NCBI GenBank assembly: GCA_014843695.1
Contig: CM026400.1
Span: 42,453,983-42,517,982 of the forward strand
Source of the DNA: Archivesica marissinica
Taxonomy: Eukaryota; Mollusca; Bivalvia; Venerida; Vesicomyidae
Direction: 5' to 3'
Length of the DNA stretch: 64,000 bases
A model generated the notes under the pieces. The model worked only from the letters and a program-made list of their open reading frames with translations. It had not been told where the DNA came from and searched no databases. Position 1 is the first letter of the stretch. Each line of letters opens with the position of its first letter. Shown here in pieces: positions 58,686 through 64,000 of the stretch. A program made the position numbers and the translations under genes.

Positions 58686-59078
58686 AACACACACACCAAA
58701 TTCCATTCAAATTGGATACATATAGGATTTTACACGAGTAATTTTATGAAACAAGCTTTGGAATTTTGCTATTAAGATCCCTTTTATCACATTACCATAG
58801 CATGCTCGTTTGAATGAATAACGTTAATTTCATTTTGGCCCAGGTGTCAGCAGAAATTGTCATGACGTCATTGCATCGATACTCCTTTTTAAATCATAGT
58901 GTGTCTTACCATTAACGCTGTGTACCAATTCAAATAGAAATATGCATACTTTAAAGTTTAATTTACAAATTATAAAGATTTATTCTCTCAACCAATCATT
59001 ACCATTCCAGGTGTTATTACACGTGTGAGCATATAAGACATTATGAGATGGTGTTATTACACTGAATACATGTAAAGT
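58686..59078. other. Unique sequence before gap
   Basis: No feature seen. The last bases before the gap repeat GGTGTTATTACAC twice, which may be the start of another array. Confidence 0.5.
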
Positions 59079-60078
59079 NNNNNNNNNNNNNNNNNNNNNN
59101 NNNNNNNNNNNNNNNNNNNNNNNNNNNNNNNNNNNNNNNNNNNNNNNNNNNNNNNNNNNNNNNNNNNNNNNNNNNNNNNNNNNNNNNNNNNNNNNNNNNN
59201 NNNNNNNNNNNNNNNNNNNNNNNNNNNNNNNNNNNNNNNNNNNNNNNNNNNNNNNNNNNNNNNNNNNNNNNNNNNNNNNNNNNNNNNNNNNNNNNNNNNN
59301 NNNNNNNNNNNNNNNNNNNNNNNNNNNNNNNNNNNNNNNNNNNNNNNNNNNNNNNNNNNNNNNNNNNNNNNNNNNNNNNNNNNNNNNNNNNNNNNNNNNN
59401 NNNNNNNNNNNNNNNNNNNNNNNNNNNNNNNNNNNNNNNNNNNNNNNNNNNNNNNNNNNNNNNNNNNNNNNNNNNNNNNNNNNNNNNNNNNNNNNNNNNN
59501 NNNNNNNNNNNNNNNNNNNNNNNNNNNNNNNNNNNNNNNNNNNNNNNNNNNNNNNNNNNNNNNNNNNNNNNNNNNNNNNNNNNNNNNNNNNNNNNNNNNN
59601 NNNNNNNNNNNNNNNNNNNNNNNNNNNNNNNNNNNNNNNNNNNNNNNNNNNNNNNNNNNNNNNNNNNNNNNNNNNNNNNNNNNNNNNNNNNNNNNNNNNN
59701 NNNNNNNNNNNNNNNNNNNNNNNNNNNNNNNNNNNNNNNNNNNNNNNNNNNNNNNNNNNNNNNNNNNNNNNNNNNNNNNNNNNNNNNNNNNNNNNNNNNN
59801 NNNNNNNNNNNNNNNNNNNNNNNNNNNNNNNNNNNNNNNNNNNNNNNNNNNNNNNNNNNNNNNNNNNNNNNNNNNNNNNNNNNNNNNNNNNNNNNNNNNN
59901 NNNNNNNNNNNNNNNNNNNNNNNNNNNNNNNNNNNNNNNNNNNNNNNNNNNNNNNNNNNNNNNNNNNNNNNNNNNNNNNNNNNNNNNNNNNNNNNNNNNN
60001 NNNNNNNNNNNNNNNNNNNNNNNNNNNNNNNNNNNNNNNNNNNNNNNNNNNNNNNNNNNNNNNNNNNNNNNNNNNNNN
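59079..60078. other. Assembly gap (1000 N)
   Basis: Exactly 1000 N; a 50-bp tandem array begins on its right side. Confidence 0.99.
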
Positions 60079-61575
60079 AACTAGATGCTTGCTATCTGCT
60101 AGACTGTATCTAGCCAGGTAATCTGGGTAACTAGATGATTGCCATCAGCTAGACTGTATCTAGCCAGGTAATCTGGGTAACTAGATGCTTGCTATCTGCT
60201 AGACTGTATCTAGCCTGGTAATCTGGGTAACTAGATGCTTGCCATCAGCTAGACTGTATCTAGCCAGGTAATCTGGGTAACTAGATGCTTGCCATCAGCT
60301 AGACTGTATCTAGCCAGGTAATCTGGGTAACTAGATGCTTGCCATCAGCTAGACTGTATCTAGCCAGGTAATCCGGGTAACTAGATGCTTGCCACCAGCT
60401 AGACTGTATCTAGCCAGGTAATCTGGGTAACTAGATGCTTGCTATCAGCTAGACTGTATCCAGCCTGGTAATCCGGGTAACTAGATGATTGCCATCAGCT
60501 AATTAAACTGTACCCAGTCTGACAATTTGGGTAACTAGATGCTTGCCATTAGCTAGACTGTATCTAGCCTGGTAATCCGGGTAACTAGATGCTTGCCATC
60601 AGCTAGACTGTATCTAGCCTGGTAATCTGGGTAACTAGATGCTTGCCATCAGCTAGACTGTATCTAGCCTGGTAATCTGGGTAACTAGATGCTTGCTATC
60701 TGCTAGACTGTATCTAGCCTGGTAATCTGGGTAACTAGATGCTTGCCATCAGCTAGACTGTATCTAGCCTGGTAATCTGGGTAACTAGATGCTTGCTATC
60801 TGCTAGACTGTATCTAGCTTGGTAATCTGGGTAACTAGATGCTTGCCATCAGCTAGACTGTATCTAGCCAGGTAATCTGGGTAACTAGATGCTTGCCATC
60901 AGCTAGACTGTATCTAACCTGGTAATCTGGGTAACTAGATGCTTGCTATCTGCTAGACTGTATCTAGCCTGGTAATCTGGGTAACTAGAAACTAGATGCT
61001 TGCCATCAGCTAGACTGTATCTAGCCTGGTAATCTGGGTAGCTAGATGCTTGCTATCTGTTAGACTGTATCTAGCCAGGTAATCTGGGTAACTAAATGCT
61101 TGCCATCAGCTAGACTGTATCTAGCCTGGTAATCCGGGTAACTAGATGCTTGCCATCAACTAGACTGTATCTAGCCTGGTAATCTGGGTAACTAGATGCT
61201 TGCCATCAGCTAGACTGTATCTAGCCAGGTAATCTGGGTAACTAGATGCTTGCCATCAGCTAGACTGTATCTAGCCTGGTAATCTGGGTAACTAGATGCT
61301 TGCCATCAGCTAGACTGTATCTAGCCAGGTAATCTGGGTAACTAGATGCTTGCCATAAGCTAGACTGTATCTAGCCAGGTAATCTGGGTAACTAGATGCT
61401 TGCCATCAGCTAATTAAACTGTACCCAGTCTGACAATTTGGGTAACTAGATGCTTGCCATTAGCTAGACTGTATCTAGCCTGGTAATCCGGGTAACTAGA
61501 TGCTTGCCATCAGCTAATTAAACTGTACCCAGTCTGACAATTTGGATAACTAGATGCTTGCTATCTGCTAGACTG
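60079..61575. repeat. 50-bp tandem array, at least 30 copies, exits gap
   Basis: Monomer begins AACTAGATGCTTGCCATCAG. A divergent unit containing CTAATTAAACTGTACCCAGT recurs at about 60500, 61410 and 61515. Confidence 0.94.
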
Positions 61576-61854
61576 TGATATGCATATTTCTCAATATACA
61601 GTTTAAGTCTTCATTGCAAAACTATTGTATCAGCTCCTTTATTTATATACAGATACCATAGTTTCGAGATAAACATTTCATATGTGTATCTATAGGCACT
61701 TAACAGTGACACTTTTCATTTCAATATTACATATTTAGAATTATTTTAATCATCATGTATTTATTAGGTCAACAGGAATTCATTACGAGAACTAGTCATG
61801 GCATAGCCAGATCTTTCCAGCATTTGGTATAGTACTGGTATAAACAGCAATATT

Positions 61855-62540
61855 TAGGAGTATAGTATAATTTGCAGGTCCAGATCTAGGAGTATAATTT
61901 GCAGGTCCAGTTCTAGGAGTATAATTTGCAGGTCCAGATCTAGGAGTATAATTTGCACGTCCAGATCTAGGAGTATAATTTGCACGTCCAGATCTAGGAG
62001 TGTAATTTGCACGTCCAGATCTAGGAGTGTAATTTGCACGTCCAGATCTAGGAGTGTAATTTGCACGTCCAGATCTAGGAGTGTAACTTGCACATCCAGA
62101 TCTAGGAGTGTAATTTGCACGTCCAGATCTAGGAGTGTAATTTGCACGTCCAGATCTAGGAGTGTAATTTGCACGTCCAGATCTAGGAGTGTAATTTGCA
62201 CGTCCAGATCTAGGAGTGTAATTTGCACGTCCAGATCTAGGAGTGTAATTTGCACGTCCAGATCTAGGAGTGTAATTTGCACGTCCAGATCTAGGAGTGT
62301 AATTTGCACGTCCAAATCTAGGAGTGTAATTTGCACGTCCAGATCTAGGAGTGTAACTTGCACATACAGATCTAGGAGTGTAATTTGCACATCCAGATCT
62401 AGGAGTGTAATTTGCACATCCAGATCTAGGAGTGTAACTTGCACATCCAGATCTAGGAGTGTAATTTGCACATCCAGATCTAGGAGTGTACTTTGCACAT
62501 CCAGATCTAGGAGTGTAATGTGCACGTCCAGATCTAGGTT
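61855..62540. repeat. 27-bp tandem array, about 25 copies
   Basis: Monomer TCTAGGAGTGTAATTTGCAC plus GTCCAGA. The minus strand is open in two frames; one gives a 264-codon ORF (61792-62586) with about 25 copies of RSGRANYTP, flanked by non-repeat MSYQQKASPLHLVNWKP and an unrelated C-terminus. Called a repeat, not a gene, since two frames are open and no splice or family evidence exists. Confidence 0.92.
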
Positions 62541-62796
62541 TCCAGTTTACAAGGTGAAGTGGTGATGCTTTCTGCTGGTACGACACCTCATTTTAGCCCA
62601 ATTTTAGTGTATTTCTAAGAAATGCCAAGAATTTAGTGACGAGAAAGAGCTATGCTTCATTGCCTCCCACTCCATCCCCCAAGTTGAATTTCTGGATCCA
62701 CCATTGCTCATTAATTAACCTAGGAAAACACAGCTCCGTAATTAATTACTTACACAATCATGCACTCCATTCAAAACAAGTGACAACAGTGACATT

Positions 62797-63166
62797 CAAT
62801 GTTCAACAACAACAGTGACATTCTATATTCACCCGACAACAGTGACATTCCATGTTCAACGACAACAGTGACATTCTATATTCACCCGACAACAGTGACA
62901 TTCCATGTTCACCGCCAACAGTGACATTCTATATTCACCCGACAACAGTGACATTCCATGTTCGACGACAACAGTGACATTCCATGTTCGACGACAACAG
63001 TGACATTCCATGTTCAACAACAACAGTGACATTCTATATTCACCCGACAACAGTGACATTCCATGTTCAACGACAACAGTGACATTCCATGTTCAACAAC
63101 AACAGTGACATTCCATGTTAACCAACAACAGTGATATTCCATGTTCAACGACAACAGTGACATTCT
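62797..63166. repeat. 26/27-bp tandem array, about 14 copies
   Basis: Monomer ACAACAGTGACATTCCATGT + TCAACG, alternating with a TTCTATATTCACCCG version. Confidence 0.92.
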
Positions 63167-63402
63167 CCGCTCCATACTGAAAGCGTTGTGACTTTACAAC
63201 ATTCATTGAACAAGCATGCAAAATACATGAAGCACCATTATTTGTAATAATTCATTCCGTTATTTATAAACTAACCTTCTATAGCACCTTCAAAAAAGAT
63301 AATAAAAAGTAACTTGAAATAAGTTTGAAATTCTATGTACCGTATATACACGTCCATAACTCGACCGTATTCATAAGTTGAGGCGATATTTTAATGGATA
63401 AA

Positions 63403-63637
63403 GGTTTAAACTTTATTTATTTTACAACGATTGCAAAGCAAGTCTTAACAACTTATATTAATCACTCTCGTTGGCGCGGATGAAAGCGTATATGTGGTCA
63501 TTCATGTGGGAGGAAACCGGAATACCCACCTGTCCGATCTGGCAACCACCGTACCATCTTGCATACTTCCTGGTCCGAGGATCGAACCCGGGTTGCATTT
63601 GTGAGAAGCGAGTGCGCTAACAACTGCGCTAATAACT
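63403..63637 (-). mobile_element. SINE family A, body deleted in part
   Basis: Full tail and head, but the GGAGTACCCGGAGAAAAC part of the body is shortened to GGAATACCCACC. Confidence 0.85.
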
Positions 63638-63795
63638 CACTCATAAGTCTATGCAATCTTTCCGCAGATTTCTGTTTCATAAAATCTCTCGAAGAATTTA
63701 CGATCGACAAATGAGTGAGATAAAAGAAACAAAGTAACATATTACGTTGATAACGACACGGGACTAGCTTAGTAATGAAATAAAAAAAGTCACGG

Positions 63796-64000
63796 CTGTC
63801 CGATTAGCTCAGTGGTTAGCGCGCTCACTTTCTTACCAATGCAACCCGGATTCGATCCTCGGACCTGGAAGTATGTGAGATGGTACGGTTGTCGCCAGAT
63901 CGGACAGGTGGGTTTTCTCTGGGTACTCCGGTTTCCTCTCACATGAATGACTACATATACACTTTCATCCACGCCAACGAGAGTGATTAATATAAGCTGT
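63796..64000 (+). mobile_element. SINE family A, cut by window end
   Basis: Head CTGTCCGATTAGCTCAGTGG, B box CCGGATTCGATCC and body present. It runs off the window in its tail, facing away from the copy at 63403-63637. Confidence 0.87.

Overview
This is animal (eukaryotic) nuclear DNA, most likely from a lophotrochozoan and probably a bivalve mollusc. The evidence is spliced genes with GT-AG introns, tRNA-derived SINEs, a Tc1-like transposon, TTAA-flanked MITEs and very many minisatellites. The species call is an inference from repeat style and protein similarity; no species-specific marker is visible. Two runs of exactly 1000 N (11001-12000 and 59079-60078) are assembly gaps.

Two protein-coding genes can be read, both on the minus strand and both broken into short exons. 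(1) Quiescin sulfhydryl oxidase (QSOX): four phase-consistent exons at 10066-9976, 6874-6738, 4193-4038 and 1358-1229, covering the second thioredoxin-like domain and the start of the helical region. The ERV/ALR part runs off the left edge, and the N-terminal CGHC thioredoxin exons were not found. (2) RECQL (RecQ1-type DNA helicase): twelve exons from 48002 down to the stop codon at 24329-24331. Reading phases agree at every junction, and all helicase motifs, the RecQ zinc site, the winged helix and an extended acidic tail are present. Only the short start-codon exon is missing. One genuine RNA gene is seen, tRNA-Glu(CTC) at 52929-53000. A Tc1/mariner-like element (42112-43565) carries a frameshifted transposase, and a LINE reverse-transcriptase relic lies at 52340-52530.

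The rest is repeats. About 30 unrelated tandem arrays (monomers 16 to about 103 bp) occupy roughly 24 kb, nearly two fifths of the non-N bases. They include a 2.7-kb, about 135-copy, almost perfect 20-bp array (53971-56670). At least six tRNA-headed SINE families (called A, B, C, D, G and I here; local names), three TTAA-flanked MITE families and a 458-bp LTR-like direct-repeat pair fill most of the remainder.

The most unusual structure lies in RECQL. Two introns begin, and one ends, with minisatellites whose monomer is a copy of the exon-intron junction itself. One 74-bp x10 array and one 29-bp x16 array each start inside the coding exon and repeat its splice donor. A 42-bp x29 array repeats a splice acceptor. 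One intron (32341-30198) is almost nothing but two back-to-back minisatellites. Long ORFs over the arrays arise because the monomers lack stops in some frames, and they are not annotated as genes.
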